NCBI GenBank assembly: GCA_034927445.1
Contig: JAYFPZ010000045.1
Location: 4,367-68,366 of the forward strand
DNA: 64,000 bases
Direction of reading: 5' to 3'
Source: PHAA01 sp034927445
GTDB taxonomy: Bacteria; Bacillota; Syntrophomonadia; Syntrophomonadales; Syntrophomonadaceae
Below the pieces are notes generated by a model that did not search any database, had not been told where the DNA came from, and saw only the letters and a list, made by a program, of their open reading frames with translations. The position numbers and the translations under genes were made by a program. Positions 8,501 to 17,287 of the stretch are shown here, piece after piece (position 1 is the stretch's first letter; each line of letters opens with the position of its first letter).

Positions 8501-11500
8501 ATATCACCTTTGTACCCATTGCCGATTTTAACGGCAGCGCCAGCTTTACCTGGAAGGCAGGCGACGGAACCGACTATTCGGACACAGCGGCGACCATGAC
8601 CTTAAATATAGCGGGGACCAATGACGTGCCTACGGCGGCAAATCATACCTTCGCCACGGATGAAGATGTAACCCTGAATGGAAGTTTGACAGGATATGCC
8701 GAAGATGTTGATGGCGATACCCTGACTTATGCCAAAGCAAGCGATACAATCCATGGAACCGTTACTGTAAATACAGACGGCAGCTTTACTTACACCCCGG
8801 CGGCCAACTTCAACGGATCGGACAGCTTCACCTGGAGCGTATCGGACGGAACAGCCTCCGCTACTGCTACGGCTACTATTACCGTCGACGCGGTCAATGA
8901 CGCGCCCACCGTATCCGGCAACAGCAAGAATGGGACCGAAGACACAACCATGACATTTGCAGCGGGAGACTTCAGCGTTGACTACAGCGATGAAGAAGGC
9001 AGCGCTTTCAGCGGGATTAAGATAGTGACGCTGCCGGATGCGGCGCACGGGGTATTGAAGTTAAGCGGTACGGCTATTACAGCCAACCAGGTAATAGCCG
9101 CCGCAAATCTGGGGAATATCACCTTTGGACCAGTAGCTGATTTCAACGGCAGCACCAGCTTCACCTGGGAAGCCAGCGATGGCGCGGCGTACTCTGCGGC
9201 AGCGACTATGACCTTGAATATAGCGGGGACCAATGACGTACCCACGGCGGTAGCTCATACCTTCACAACGGATGAAGATACCGTGCTCAATGATAGCCTC
9301 ACAGACTATGCGGCCGATGTGGATACGGGAGATACCCTGATCTATGCCAAAGAAAGCGATCCCACCAACGGAAGCGTTACCGTAAATACGAACGGCAGCT
9401 TTACTTATACCCCGGTAGAAAACTTCAACGGGACTGACAGCTTCACCTGGAGCGTATCGGACGGAACGGCCGATTCTAATACCGCTACGGCTACTATTAC
9501 CGTCACCGCGGTCAACGACGCCCCGACCGTATCCAATAACAGCAAGAATGGAACCGAAGACACGACCATGACCTTTGCGGCGGGCGACTTCAGCGTCGGC
9601 TATAGCGATGAAGAAGGCAGCGCTTTCAGCGGTATTCGGATTGCAACCCTGCCGGATGCAGCTCACGGAGTATTGAAGTTAGGCGCTGTGAATATTACAG
9701 CCAATCAGGTAATAGCGGCCGTAAGCTTAGGGAATATCACCTTTGTACCAGCAGCTGATTTTAACGGCAGCATCAGTTTTACCTGGAAGGCAGGCGACGG
9801 AACTGATTACTCTGACCCAGCGACCATGACTCTGAGTATAGCAGGGACTAATGACGCGCCCACAGCGGCGGACCATACCTTCACAACGGATGAAGATGTG
9901 GCCCTGAATGGAAGTCTGACGGGATACGCCGGAGATATTGACGGTGATAGTCTGATCTATGCCAAAGCAGGGGATCCCAGCAATGGAAGCGTTACAGTGA
10001 ATGCAGATGGTACCTTTACTTATACACCGACGGAAAACTTCAACGGAACCGACAGCTTCACCTGGAGCGTATCGGACGGAACGGCCGATTCGAATACCGC
10101 TACCGCCACCATCACCGTTAACGCGGTCAACAACGCCCCGACTGTATCCAATAACAGCAAGAATGGAACCGAAGACACGACCATGACCTTTGCGGCGGGA
10201 GACTTCAGCGTCGGCTACAGCGATGTGGAAGGCAACGCTTTCAGCGGGATTCAGATAGTGACGCTGCCGGATGCGGCTCACGGAACCTTGAAGTTAAATA
10301 ATGTGGATATTATAGCCGGACAGGAAATTGATGCAGCCGATCTTGAAGATATCATCTTTGTGCCGGTGGCTGATTTCTATGGCAATGCCAGTTTTACCTG
10401 GAAGGTCAGCGATGGGATCTCATATTCCGCCTCGGCGGTGACCATGACCCTAACTATAGCAGGGACCGATGACGCGCCGGGAGTGCCGACAAATGTAACG
10501 GCTTCAGCCGGCGATGGACAGGTGACGGTAACCTTTATTCCGCCGGCCGATGACGGCGGCAGCGCCATTACGAGATACATTGTCACTTCAGAGCCCGGGG
10601 GCATAATGGCAGAGGGCGGTACCAGCCCCATAACCGTTACCGGACTTATCAACGGAACAGCCTACACTTTTAAAGTCAAGGCCGTTAATGGGGTTGGGAC
10701 CGGGATCGAATCAGCGGCCTCCAATGCGGTTACGCCTTCAAGCAGCGATAGTTCTTCCGGCAGCAATAGTCCTTCAACGCCGCCGGCAACCTCTTCCTCG
10801 GATATCAATATTCTAGTCAACGGCAATACGGAGCAAGCTGCGACCAGTACAACGACCCGGGATGGAGATCGAACCGTTACAACCGTTACGATAGACGGCG
10901 ATAAGCTGGAAGAGAAGCTGCAAGCGGAAGGAAATAATGCTGTCGTCACCATACCTGTCGGCAACAGTCCGGATACGGTGGTGGGACAGTTAAACGGACA
11001 AACGGTGAAAAACATGGAAAACCAAGAAGCCATCCTGGAGATAAAAACCGAAAATGTAACCTATACCCTGCCCGCATCCCAGATCGACATTTCTCGTATC
11101 TCAGAGCAGATTGGCAATCAGGTGGATCTAAGGGACATAACGGTTAGGGTGACGGTATCCGAACCACCGCAGGATACGGTGAAGGTTATTGAAGATACGG
11201 CAGACCGGAATAGTTATCAAATCGTAGTTCAGCCAGTCCAGTTTGAGATCACCTGTACAAGCGCTGGAAAAACGGTGGAAGTTTCAAGGTTCAATGCCTA
11301 TGTAGAGAGAACGATCGCTATTCCGGAAGGAGTTGATCCCGGCAGAATTACGACCGGGATCATCTTGAACCCTGACGGCACATTTTCCCATGTACCCACT
11401 CAGATTGTCATAGTGGATGGCAAGTATTACGCCAAGATCAGCAGTTTAACCGACAGCACCTATTCGGTTATTTGGAATCCCAAGTCATTCAGGGATGTTG

Positions 11501-12051
11501 AAACCCATTGGGCCAAACCAGCAGTCAATGATATGGGATCGAGACTGATTCTCAATGGGATTGGCAATGGGAATTTCGCACCGGAACGGGAAATCACCAG
11601 AGCTGAATTTGCCTCGATTTTGGTAAACGGGCTGGGACTTATGAGACCTGGAACCGGACAATACAGTTTCGCTGATGTTTCGCAAAATAATTGGTATTAC
11701 GATGCTGTATCCATAGCCTGCGAAAATGGCTTGGTCACCGGTATGGGCAATAATATGTACATGCCCGGGGAACAGATCACCCGGGAGCAGGCCATGGTTA
11801 TGGTTGAAAAAGCCATGAAACTTGCCGAGTTAAATACAGAACTGCAGAATGGGGAAGAAGATAGTATTCTGCAAGAGTTCCTTGATTCGGAACAAATTTC
11901 CCCATGGGCCCGGAAAAGTGCCGCAATCTGTGTGAGAACAGGCATAATAACCGGAAAAGGTGAACAAAGGCTCGCCCCTCAGGACTATATCACCCGGGCT
12001 GAGGTAGCAGTAATCGTCCAAAAGCTACTGCAAAAATCAGATTTGATCTAA
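5539..12051 (+). CDS. Giant SLH-anchored surface protein: DUF4347, cadherin/VCBS-like tandem repeats, FN3, three SLH domains
   Basis: A 2170-residue cell-surface protein. Residues 1-70 are charged and precede a hydrophobic stretch (about 72-94) ending in an Ala-x-Ala-like site, an unusually long signal peptide. A DUF4347 domain spans about 175-321, with His229 in SHGSGG and Cys272 in FGCN. Eleven or so Ig/cadherin-like half-units (Tandem-95/VCBS type, 205-residue double period) occupy about 505-1645. An FN3 domain covers about 1646-1734, then a Ser-rich linker and a beta-rich domain. Three SLH domains from 1984 to the end would bind secondary cell-wall polymer. GGGGGACCAGG precedes the ATG. 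It overlaps the TIGR03032 gene. Probably an adhesin or matrix protein; the ligand is unknown. Confidence 0.93.
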   Translation: MKKNSRGFTTYQQTLFNKYEIDESYLQTRKQRRACLDLLEKIDQNQDIDEKKMIAKIASAFRGNELYKKAASCMTIAALLVTLQSTPAMAQAAAGFQPSAQVTGTLLELDNSVIMDEDSFLYDKGSAVRQEIKITSLHLVANKALKNVYDPLDDSGVLIDADSDVIYYPQQEVKNLTVIDTDLDDWETLRDAVTEGEILLLDGTVDPLEAILAKLQNMQSVDCLNIISHGSGGRLEFANGVIDSRTLAAHKDKWAQLSGYFSREGDIQLFGCNIAKGKAGKAFIEELAQITGADVAASINPTGAESKGGDWKLEAVTGDVAGNLPFTEAMVSNFLNLLFPTGTQNYNFSAFTDSGDTISNAYFLVSGIDNDMAKPMDISGAAAYLHSSYWGEDFSIKVEAVGTSLESFELEDLNLENATPYDPAYYSFTNVHITGHKADGTGTVDSGNITLAYSASGSSFSGWDNFDGVQLDYFVINARSDYWGAEVLMFNSFSVSNMVAAAPPNTAPTVSDSTKNGTEDTTMTFTTADFTGEYSDAEDKDLSEIRIVDLPDASDGVLKLDGAAITAGQEIDAADLADITFEPAADFFGNASFAWKASDGTDFSVSAATMTLNLAGTSDPPAARDHTFTTDEDVTLNGSLTGYAEDVDGDTLTYAQASTPTHGTVTVNSNGTFTYTPAANFHGTDSFAWSVSDGLASATAVATITVTAVNDAPTVSDNSKNGTEDTTMTFAAEDFSVGYSDEEGNAFNGILIVDLPDAATGVLKLGAANIIANQAIAAMDLGSITFVPAADFNGSTSFTWKAGDGMDFSASAATMTLNIAGTNDAPTAADYTFTTDEDTVLNDSLTGYAADVDGDTLAYAKVSDPTHGTLTVNTSGSFTYTPVANFNGTDSFTWSVSDGTASATATATITVDAVNDAPIVSGNSKNGTEDTTMTFAAGDFSVDYSDEEGSAFSGIKIVTLPDAAHGVLKLSGTAITANQIIAAANLGNITFVPIADFNGSASFTWKAGDGTDYSDTAATMTLNIAGTNDVPTAANHTFATDEDVTLNGSLTGYAEDVDGDTLTYAKASDTIHGTVTVNTDGSFTYTPAANFNGSDSFTWSVSDGTASATATATITVDAVNDAPTVSGNSKNGTEDTTMTFAAGDFSVDYSDEEGSAFSGIKIVTLPDAAHGVLKLSGTAITANQVIAAANLGNITFGPVADFNGSTSFTWEASDGAAYSAAATMTLNIAGTNDVPTAVAHTFTTDEDTVLNDSLTDYAADVDTGDTLIYAKESDPTNGSVTVNTNGSFTYTPVENFNGTDSFTWSVSDGTADSNTATATITVTAVNDAPTVSNNSKNGTEDTTMTFAAGDFSVGYSDEEGSAFSGIRIATLPDAAHGVLKLGAVNITANQVIAAVSLGNITFVPAADFNGSISFTWKAGDGTDYSDPATMTLSIAGTNDAPTAADHTFTTDEDVALNGSLTGYAGDIDGDSLIYAKAGDPSNGSVTVNADGTFTYTPTENFNGTDSFTWSVSDGTADSNTATATITVNAVNNAPTVSNNSKNGTEDTTMTFAAGDFSVGYSDVEGNAFSGIQIVTLPDAAHGTLKLNNVDIIAGQEIDAADLEDIIFVPVADFYGNASFTWKVSDGISYSASAVTMTLTIAGTDDAPGVPTNVTASAGDGQVTVTFIPPADDGGSAITRYIVTSEPGGIMAEGGTSPITVTGLINGTAYTFKVKAVNGVGTGIESAASNAVTPSSSDSSSGSNSPSTPPATSSSDINILVNGNTEQAATSTTTRDGDRTVTTVTIDGDKLEEKLQAEGNNAVVTIPVGNSPDTVVGQLNGQTVKNMENQEAILEIKTENVTYTLPASQIDISRISEQIGNQVDLRDITVRVTVSEPPQDTVKVIEDTADRNSYQIVVQPVQFEITCTSAGKTVEVSRFNAYVERTIAIPEGVDPGRITTGIILNPDGTFSHVPTQIVIVDGKYYAKISSLTDSTYSVIWNPKSFRDVETHWAKPAVNDMGSRLILNGIGNGNFAPEREITRAEFASILVNGLGLMRPGTGQYSFADVSQNNWYYDAVSIACENGLVTGMGNNMYMPGEQITREQAMVMVEKAMKLAELNTELQNGEEDSILQEFLDSEQISPWARKSAAICVRTGIITGKGEQRLAPQDYITRAEVAVIVQKLLQKSDLI
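7051..10470 (+). repeat. Tandem coding repeats of about 615 bp inside the giant surface protein gene
   Basis: The NGTEDTTMTF motif recurs with its Asn codon at 7084, 7699, 8314, 8929, 9547 and 10162. The spacings are 615, 615, 615, 618 and 615 bases. Each full unit encodes two beta-sandwich domains; the sixth copy is a half unit. Units starting at about 8281 and 8896 are nearly identical in DNA, which points to recent duplication. Such arrays can expand or contract by recombination. Confidence 0.95.
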
Positions 12052-12091
12052 GCCTGAAAATAATAATCAACGATAAGTCTGGACTATCATC

Positions 12092-12126
12092 AAAACCCCG
12101 CTATTTCTTGCGATTAGCGGGGTTTT
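12092..12126. terminator. Bidirectional intrinsic terminator between the giant SLH gene and the HD-GYP gene
   Basis: A perfect 12-base stem (AAAACCCCGCTA with TAGCGGGGTTTT) encloses an 11-base loop. It has A-rich sequence on one side and T-rich on the other, so it can terminate transcription from both convergent genes. Confidence 0.9.
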
Positions 12127-12149
12127 CACATTTAATGCTTTTCTTCTTT

Positions 12150-13424
12150 TTAATTAATATAACCGGGGTTGGCAGAGGCTAAGAAGTCTTTATAGTCTCT
12201 TTCGGCAATTTGTTGATGTGCCTTGCATATCTCCGTAAGTAAATCGAAATTATTTTTTAATATGGATACAACATTGGAGCAAATTGAGCCGTCATTCACC
12301 ATAGATTCCAGCACCCCAATGACTTTTTCTTTTTCCATTCCCGGACGATAGGGACGATTTTCGGTAACTGCCGTAAAAATATCAGCTACGGCCATGATTC
12401 TAGCCCCTAAGGGTATGTCCTCTCCGGTTAAATGAAAAGGATATCCCTGTCCGTTCAATTTTTCATGGTGAAAAGAAGCCCATTTTTTTATAGTTGTAAT
12501 ACTATCGGATACATTCAGCAGTTCATAGGTAAAAAAGGTATGACTCCGGATAATATCGAATTCCTTTTCGGTCAGTGCGGCTGGTTTTTCCAACAAGGTA
12601 TTATCAATTGCCAATTTGCCTAAATCATGCAGGTATCCTGCAATCAGGATCATTTTGCATTCATTACTGGAAAAACCGCAAAGTTCGCCTAGTTTTTCAG
12701 CCGTTTTGGCTACGCCGGCAGAGTGGGTGGCGGTAAAATGGCTGCGAAAGTCTATAATTCGTGAGAACATTCGCGCCAGCTCAATTAAGTTATCCAGGTC
12801 AAGATCAGTCATATTCAATATTTCTGAAGGAAGGTAATTTATAGGGGTTTTGCCTGCCAAAGCAAGCCAAATATGTTCTATTGGACTGAGGCTTTCCATT
12901 GCCTCCACGGCCTTAGGCATAAAATGACTGCCTTTTTTGGATAGTATATTGGACATAATCTCAGGGATTTGTGGAAGCACCTCATTATTTTTATTAATCA
13001 ACACGCAAGTCCTGTCAGCCAAATAAAGAATGTGGCTGGCTAAAGGAATATGTATACCCTTGAATTTTCCATCATCGACATCTTGCCACTTAATATGATG
13101 GTAACGCACTGCTTCTGCAATTGATCTAAAAGGATCAAAATATTCGAGCAGCTTGGCCCCCCTGAAGGCATGACCATTAACTGTTATTGGTTCTTCTTCA
13201 ATAACTGCAAGCCGCTCGGCCACGTCAAGCGCCCCAATATCATGCAGCATGCCTTCAATAATAATTTGCTGCTGTTCCGCTTTAGGCAGCCCCATGGCTT
13301 TAGCCAGGTGATATGCCAGAAAAGCAACCTGTTGATGATGGTTGGCTAATTGAGGTGCTACTAAATCAACCGAATTGGTGATGCATAATAACATTTCATA
13401 AAGGTTAATCCGGGCTGGTTCCAT
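12150..13424 (-). CDS. HD-GYP domain protein with a second upstream HD domain, probable cyclic-di-GMP phosphodiesterase
   Basis: A 424-residue cytoplasmic protein with two HD modules. The N-terminal one (about 15-150) carries EGMLHDIGALD and RYHHIKW. The C-terminal one (about 225-400) has HDLGKLAI, FHHEKLNGQGYP and ARIMAVADIFTAVTENRPYR, the full HD-GYP signature that binds metal and hydrolyses cyclic-di-GMP. No membrane segment or receiver domain is seen. It is a single-gene unit read towards the giant surface protein gene. Together with the GGDEF protein at 38851 it gives the window both synthesis and breakdown of cyclic-di-GMP. Activity is inferred from motifs; some HD-GYP proteins act on other cyclic dinucleotides. 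Confidence 0.9.
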   Translation of the reverse strand: MEPARINLYEMLLCITNSVDLVAPQLANHHQQVAFLAYHLAKAMGLPKAEQQQIIIEGMLHDIGALDVAERLAVIEEEPITVNGHAFRGAKLLEYFDPFRSIAEAVRYHHIKWQDVDDGKFKGIHIPLASHILYLADRTCVLINKNNEVLPQIPEIMSNILSKKGSHFMPKAVEAMESLSPIEHIWLALAGKTPINYLPSEILNMTDLDLDNLIELARMFSRIIDFRSHFTATHSAGVAKTAEKLGELCGFSSNECKMILIAGYLHDLGKLAIDNTLLEKPAALTEKEFDIIRSHTFFTYELLNVSDSITTIKKWASFHHEKLNGQGYPFHLTGEDIPLGARIMAVADIFTAVTENRPYRPGMEKEKVIGVLESMVNDGSICSNVVSILKNNFDLLTEICKAHQQIAERDYKDFLASANPGYIN

Positions 13425-13677
13425 AAAATATCTTAGCTCCTTTATTGACTAACTATTAGTACCCATTGCAAGTATACTTATATTTGCTATAATCATCAAG
13501 CAACAGCCAAAATCCGCCTGACGCTCCCGGGTCAGTTTTTCGTTTTATGACCATGAACGGAGTATTAAAAGGGGAGAAGCCGGAAGACTATCAATTGACG
13601 GTTGGTTGCAAAATCATATATCTTCAATAATAATAAGCAGATATAGTGGAAGCATATTTGGGCAAGGAGGACAGTCA

Positions 13678-14931
13678 TTGCGTTGTATAATTGATGGTTT
13701 GACTCACAGCGGGGAAGGGGTAGCCAGAATTGAAGGCAAGGCCACCTTTGTACCGTTTACCATACCCGGCGAAACAGTTGATGTAAAGATTGTGGAGGAG
13801 AAGAAGAGTTTTCAGCGGGCCCGGCTGGAAAATGTGGTGAATCCGTCCCCTGACCGCGTTGCTCCGCCCTGTCTTTATTATTTCAGCTGCGGGGGCTGCT
13901 CTTATCAGCATGTGCAGTACCCGCGCCAGCTTGAGCTAAAAAGACAAGTAGTCCGGGAAGCCCTGAAAAGAATCGGGGGAATAGAAATCGAAGTAAATCC
14001 GGTGCTCGGTATGGATAATCCCTGGCATTACCGCAACAAGGTGGAATGGCACACCTGGCAAAAGAGCGGCCAATTGGTTATGGGTTATTACCTAAACGAC
14101 AGCCGCAGGCTGATGGATATCAGCAGCTGTTTACTGATAAGTTCGGAGATGCAGGAATACAGCAACTTTATCAGAGAACATGGGGAGGAGCTTAAGCTGC
14201 CCGACAATTGTGAAATAGTTGTCCGTCAATCCTCAGCCAGCCGCGAACTGATGCTTATTTTCATTGGCAGCGGTGCCAGCCAGATAGATTTTGCCCGGAT
14301 GCTGAATTTTCGGGAAGCGGCTTCCATATATAGTATAGAGGAAGGGATCAGCCGCCTGCATTATGGTGATCAAACCCTTCCGGAGACCCTAGACGGTATC
14401 GATTATCAAATTTCGCCCCTATCCTTTTTCCAGGTCAACCACCGGCAAACTGAAAAAATGCTGGGTATTATCAGGGATTATGTCCGTCTGGAATCGAGCG
14501 ACAATGTACTGGATGCCTATTGCGGCACCGGCAGCATAGCCTTGAACCTGGCCGGGAGTGCGCGCCTGGTAGTAGGGGTCGAGGCCTTTAAATCCGCGGT
14601 TAAGGATGCTAAAAGAAATGCCTTTCATAACCACGTCGCCAACTGTAAATTTATCAAGGGACCCTGCGAGGATATTGTCCCCGGCCTGGAGGAACACTTC
14701 CACGCGGTGATTCTGGACCCGCCCCGGGCAGGCTGCAAGGAGAAGCTATTAGAAGCGATAATAAAAAATAAACCCAAAAAAATCATCTATGTATCCTGCA
14801 ATCCCGCCACCCTGGCCCGGGACCTGGCCGTTCTGGTGCAGGGGCAATACGCGGTGGAACAGGTCCAGCCGATCGACATGTTTCCCCAAACCAGCCATGT
14901 GGAGGTAGTCTGCCTGTTGGAGAGGGCATAA
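13678..14931 (+). CDS. rlmD: 23S rRNA (uracil-5-)-methyltransferase, RlmD/RumA family
   Basis: An S-adenosylmethionine-dependent RNA methyltransferase with a TRAM-like N-terminal domain (about 1-55). The iron-sulfur cysteines are PCLYYFSCGGC (C-x5-C-x2-C) and a later Cys in DISSCLLIS. The SAM-binding motif is LDAYCGTGSIALNLA, then LDPPRAGC and the catalytic Cys motif YVSCNPATLARDL. The frame opens at 13606, but GGAGG at 13666-13670 sits seven bases before an in-frame TTG at 13678, and the TRAM domain begins there, so the TTG is preferred (417 residues). The iron-sulfur cluster suits an anaerobe. Firmicute paralogues modify U747 and/or U1939 of 23S rRNA (RlmCD); which site is used here cannot be told. 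Confidence 0.93.
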   Translation: MRCIIDGLTHSGEGVARIEGKATFVPFTIPGETVDVKIVEEKKSFQRARLENVVNPSPDRVAPPCLYYFSCGGCSYQHVQYPRQLELKRQVVREALKRIGGIEIEVNPVLGMDNPWHYRNKVEWHTWQKSGQLVMGYYLNDSRRLMDISSCLLISSEMQEYSNFIREHGEELKLPDNCEIVVRQSSASRELMLIFIGSGASQIDFARMLNFREAASIYSIEEGISRLHYGDQTLPETLDGIDYQISPLSFFQVNHRQTEKMLGIIRDYVRLESSDNVLDAYCGTGSIALNLAGSARLVVGVEAFKSAVKDAKRNAFHNHVANCKFIKGPCEDIVPGLEEHFHAVILDPPRAGCKEKLLEAIIKNKPKKIIYVSCNPATLARDLAVLVQGQYAVEQVQPIDMFPQTSHVEVVCLLERA

Positions 14932-15085
14932 AGCCTTGAAATTCAAGGGTTTAAACGATTTACAAATTTAAGTTATCATAGAATCATTGAGGATAGTGCT
15001 TTTTTCAGTCCGGTTTTTTTAGACATTCATAGATATTCAGATTTCGGATTCCATGCTTGAACTTTTAGTAGCTCTGGAGGTAATG

Positions 15086-16021
15086 ATGGCAATTATCTCA
15101 ACTTTGGCAGAAATAAATCGGTTGGCGCACTTAATCTATAGCCATGCTCCGCATGACGGCACCTTTAGCCAGCGCATGTCCGGCTTACATATCAATCGTC
15201 ATTCCCAAATGGATACGAATTGGGAGAAAGCTTTTTATTTGCCCTCTGTATTAATCGTTGCTCAGGGAGCAAAGGCCTTTATGCTGGGGCAGGAAATTTT
15301 TCAAGTTGACAGGTCATGTATGCTCTTGTTTCCCGTTGCCCTGCCGACCGCTTTGCAAATCATACAAGCCAGCTCCCGTCAACCGTTCCTCGGTGTAGGA
15401 CTAACCCTCGACCCAGAAAAGATCGCGGAGTTTGTCCCAAAAGTTTATCCACGGGGTCTACCCTCTTCGAACGCGCAGAGCGCGGGCTACATGACAGACG
15501 CCGACGCAGGGATTATCAGCGCTATGGTGAGACTGATGGAATGTCTGGACAATGTCGGCGATACGGAATTGCTTGGCCCAATTGTGAAGGATGAGATTTT
15601 AATGCGGCTCCTACGTAGCCCGATCGGGGTTCATATAGCCGAAATGGGTTTTGTGGACTCAAGCGTACAGCATATTACAAAGGCTATCGACTGGCTTCGT
15701 GATAATTTTTCTCAGCCGATGAGGGTTGCAGATTTGGCAAGGCTGGCCCATATGAGTGTTTCTGTTTTTCATGGACATTTTAAGGCGGTTACTTCCGTGA
15801 GCCCGGTACAATACCAAAAGGCGTTGCGCCTTCAGGAAGCCAGGCACCTGATGTTGTCCCGGCAAATGGATGCGCTGACCGCAGGTCAGTTGGTGGGGTA
15901 TGTAAGTCCTTCCCAATTCAGCCGGGATTATAGCAGTTACTTTGGAAATCCGCCCAAAAGAGACATTGCAAAACTCCATCAGCGGGCACAAAAACCGAAT
16001 ACATCAAATGATTTAGGCTAA
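15086..16021 (+). CDS. AraC-family transcriptional regulator (AraC_N cupin type)
   Basis: A 311-residue activator with an N-terminal AraC_N-type sensor (about 25-180) and two C-terminal helix-turn-helices: MRVADLARLAHMSVSVFHGH and LVGYVSPSQFSRDYSSYFG. GGAGG at 15076-15080 is followed by two adjacent ATG codons (15083, 15086); the second has the better five-base spacing. The frame also opens at 15053. Regulators of this subgroup often control a neighbouring oxidoreductase. Here the next gene, on the same strand after 172 bases, is an NAD(P)-dependent epimerase-like enzyme and is the probable target. Confidence 0.92.
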   Translation: MAIISTLAEINRLAHLIYSHAPHDGTFSQRMSGLHINRHSQMDTNWEKAFYLPSVLIVAQGAKAFMLGQEIFQVDRSCMLLFPVALPTALQIIQASSRQPFLGVGLTLDPEKIAEFVPKVYPRGLPSSNAQSAGYMTDADAGIISAMVRLMECLDNVGDTELLGPIVKDEILMRLLRSPIGVHIAEMGFVDSSVQHITKAIDWLRDNFSQPMRVADLARLAHMSVSVFHGHFKAVTSVSPVQYQKALRLQEARHLMLSRQMDALTAGQLVGYVSPSQFSRDYSSYFGNPPKRDIAKLHQRAQKPNTSNDLG

Positions 16022-16193
16022 ATGTGTTTACCCCCACAACAGGAGAATCGGGCAATAAATCGCATCGAACAGGCAATAATCCTTTTTTGACTTAAGTTAT
16101 AATTTGTTAGAACTTTCCGTTCGGCTGCAAGACTATTCACGGCACGCCAAAGGAGGGTAATACTATTAACGAACAGTTTAAGGAGGATTTACG

Positions 16194-17078
16194 ATGCGTA
16201 TTTTTGTTACAGGTGCTACTGGTTTTATCGGCTCTGCTGTTGTCAAGGAGCTTATAAACGCCGGTCACCAGGTTGTCGGTCTTGCACGTTCAGATAAAGC
16301 TGCCGCATTACTCAATGCAGATGGGGCTAAAGTGCATCGCGGTAATCTTGATGACCCCAATAGTTTGCAAAGTGGAGCTGCAGCAGCTGATGGCGTCATT
16401 CATCTTGCGTTTGAAAACAGTTTCACCGACTTTGCTAAAGCGATTAAAGACGATCTGCATACCATAAAAGCAATCGGAGACACCCTTGCTGGTTCTGGCA
16501 AGCCGTTTGTGATTACGTCTGTAACCACAATGGTTCCGTCCTTGGGACGACCGGCAACAGAGGCAGATCAGGCTCAGGATGGATCACCGGGATCGCCGCG
16601 AAGCGCAGCGGAAAAGATGGCAATTGCACTGGCTGAGCATAGTGTGCGGTCATCTGCTGTGCGTCTCGCACCGTGCGTACATGATGCCAGTAGCCAGGGC
16701 TTCGCCACAAATCTGGCCTATCTTGCCCGTGAAAAAGGTTTTTCCGCATACGTCGGCGACGGATCGAACCGCTGGCCCGCCATACATAGGCTCGATGCGG
16801 CAAAATTATTTCGGTTGGCTGTGGAATCTGCTCCTGCCGGTTCGCGGTTCCATGGTGCCGGTGAAGAAGGTATACCTTTTAGGAACATCGCCGAGGCAAT
16901 CGGCCTACGCCTGAACCTGCCGGTGTCCAGTATCTCCCCCGAAGCTGCAAAGGAGCATTTCGGGTGGCTTGCGCCGTTCGTATTAATGGACAATCCGGCG
17001 TCGAGTGCGATAACACGGAAGATGCTTGGGTGGGAACCGGTAGAGTCTACGCTAGTCGCTGACATTATAGAGAAATAA
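16194..17078 (+). CDS. NAD(P)-dependent epimerase/dehydratase-like oxidoreductase (atypical SDR)
   Basis: A 294-residue Rossmann protein. The N-terminus MRIFVTGATGFIGSAVVKEL holds the GxxGxxG dinucleotide-binding loop. The body has the substrate-domain pattern of extended SDR enzymes, but the usual YxxxK dyad is not evident: the region reads SPRSAAEKMAIALAEHS. That fits the atypical SDR group acting on small aldehydes or ketones. AAGGAGG precedes the ATG with good spacing. It lies directly after the AraC regulator and is probably its target. The substrate is unknown. Confidence 0.88.
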   Translation: MRIFVTGATGFIGSAVVKELINAGHQVVGLARSDKAAALLNADGAKVHRGNLDDPNSLQSGAAAADGVIHLAFENSFTDFAKAIKDDLHTIKAIGDTLAGSGKPFVITSVTTMVPSLGRPATEADQAQDGSPGSPRSAAEKMAIALAEHSVRSSAVRLAPCVHDASSQGFATNLAYLAREKGFSAYVGDGSNRWPAIHRLDAAKLFRLAVESAPAGSRFHGAGEEGIPFRNIAEAIGLRLNLPVSSISPEAAKEHFGWLAPFVLMDNPASSAITRKMLGWEPVESTLVADIIEK

Positions 17079-17090
17079 ACTTTATGCCCT

Positions 17091-17150
17091 GCCGCCAAGG
17101 GGATACCAGAGGGGTACGACATCTTTTTTGTATCCTCAAGGCATGTGGGG
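17091..17150 (+). repeat. Dispersed leader repeat, copy A (upstream of the ArsC/Spx-like gene)
   Basis: Fullest copy of a short sequence found six times in the window. Key blocks are CCGCCAAGGGGATACCAG, AGGGGTACGACATCTTTTTT and CCTCAAGGCATG. It lies between the SDR gene and the ArsC-like gene, 197 bases before the latter's start. The motif ACATCCGAAAT follows at 17222. Confidence 0.75.
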
Positions 17151-17287
17151 GTAATAATCCTGTTGCATCGTATAGAACGCTGATTTATTAAGGGCTTGCG
17201 AGGACATACTGAAATCTAAAGTACATCCGAAATAAATATACAACACACGTTGAGATCGTGGTAAAGCTATATCGGAGGAAGTAACAA

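Noticed and set aside
7831..10281. Long antisense open frames of 148-201 codons within the giant adhesin gene
   Set aside because: They repeat with the 615-base period and are shadows of the coding repeats; no ribosome binding sites or family features.
13555..13640. A 27-codon frame upstream of rlmD (ATG near 13549)
   Set aside because: Too short, no homology visible, and it may simply be leader sequence.
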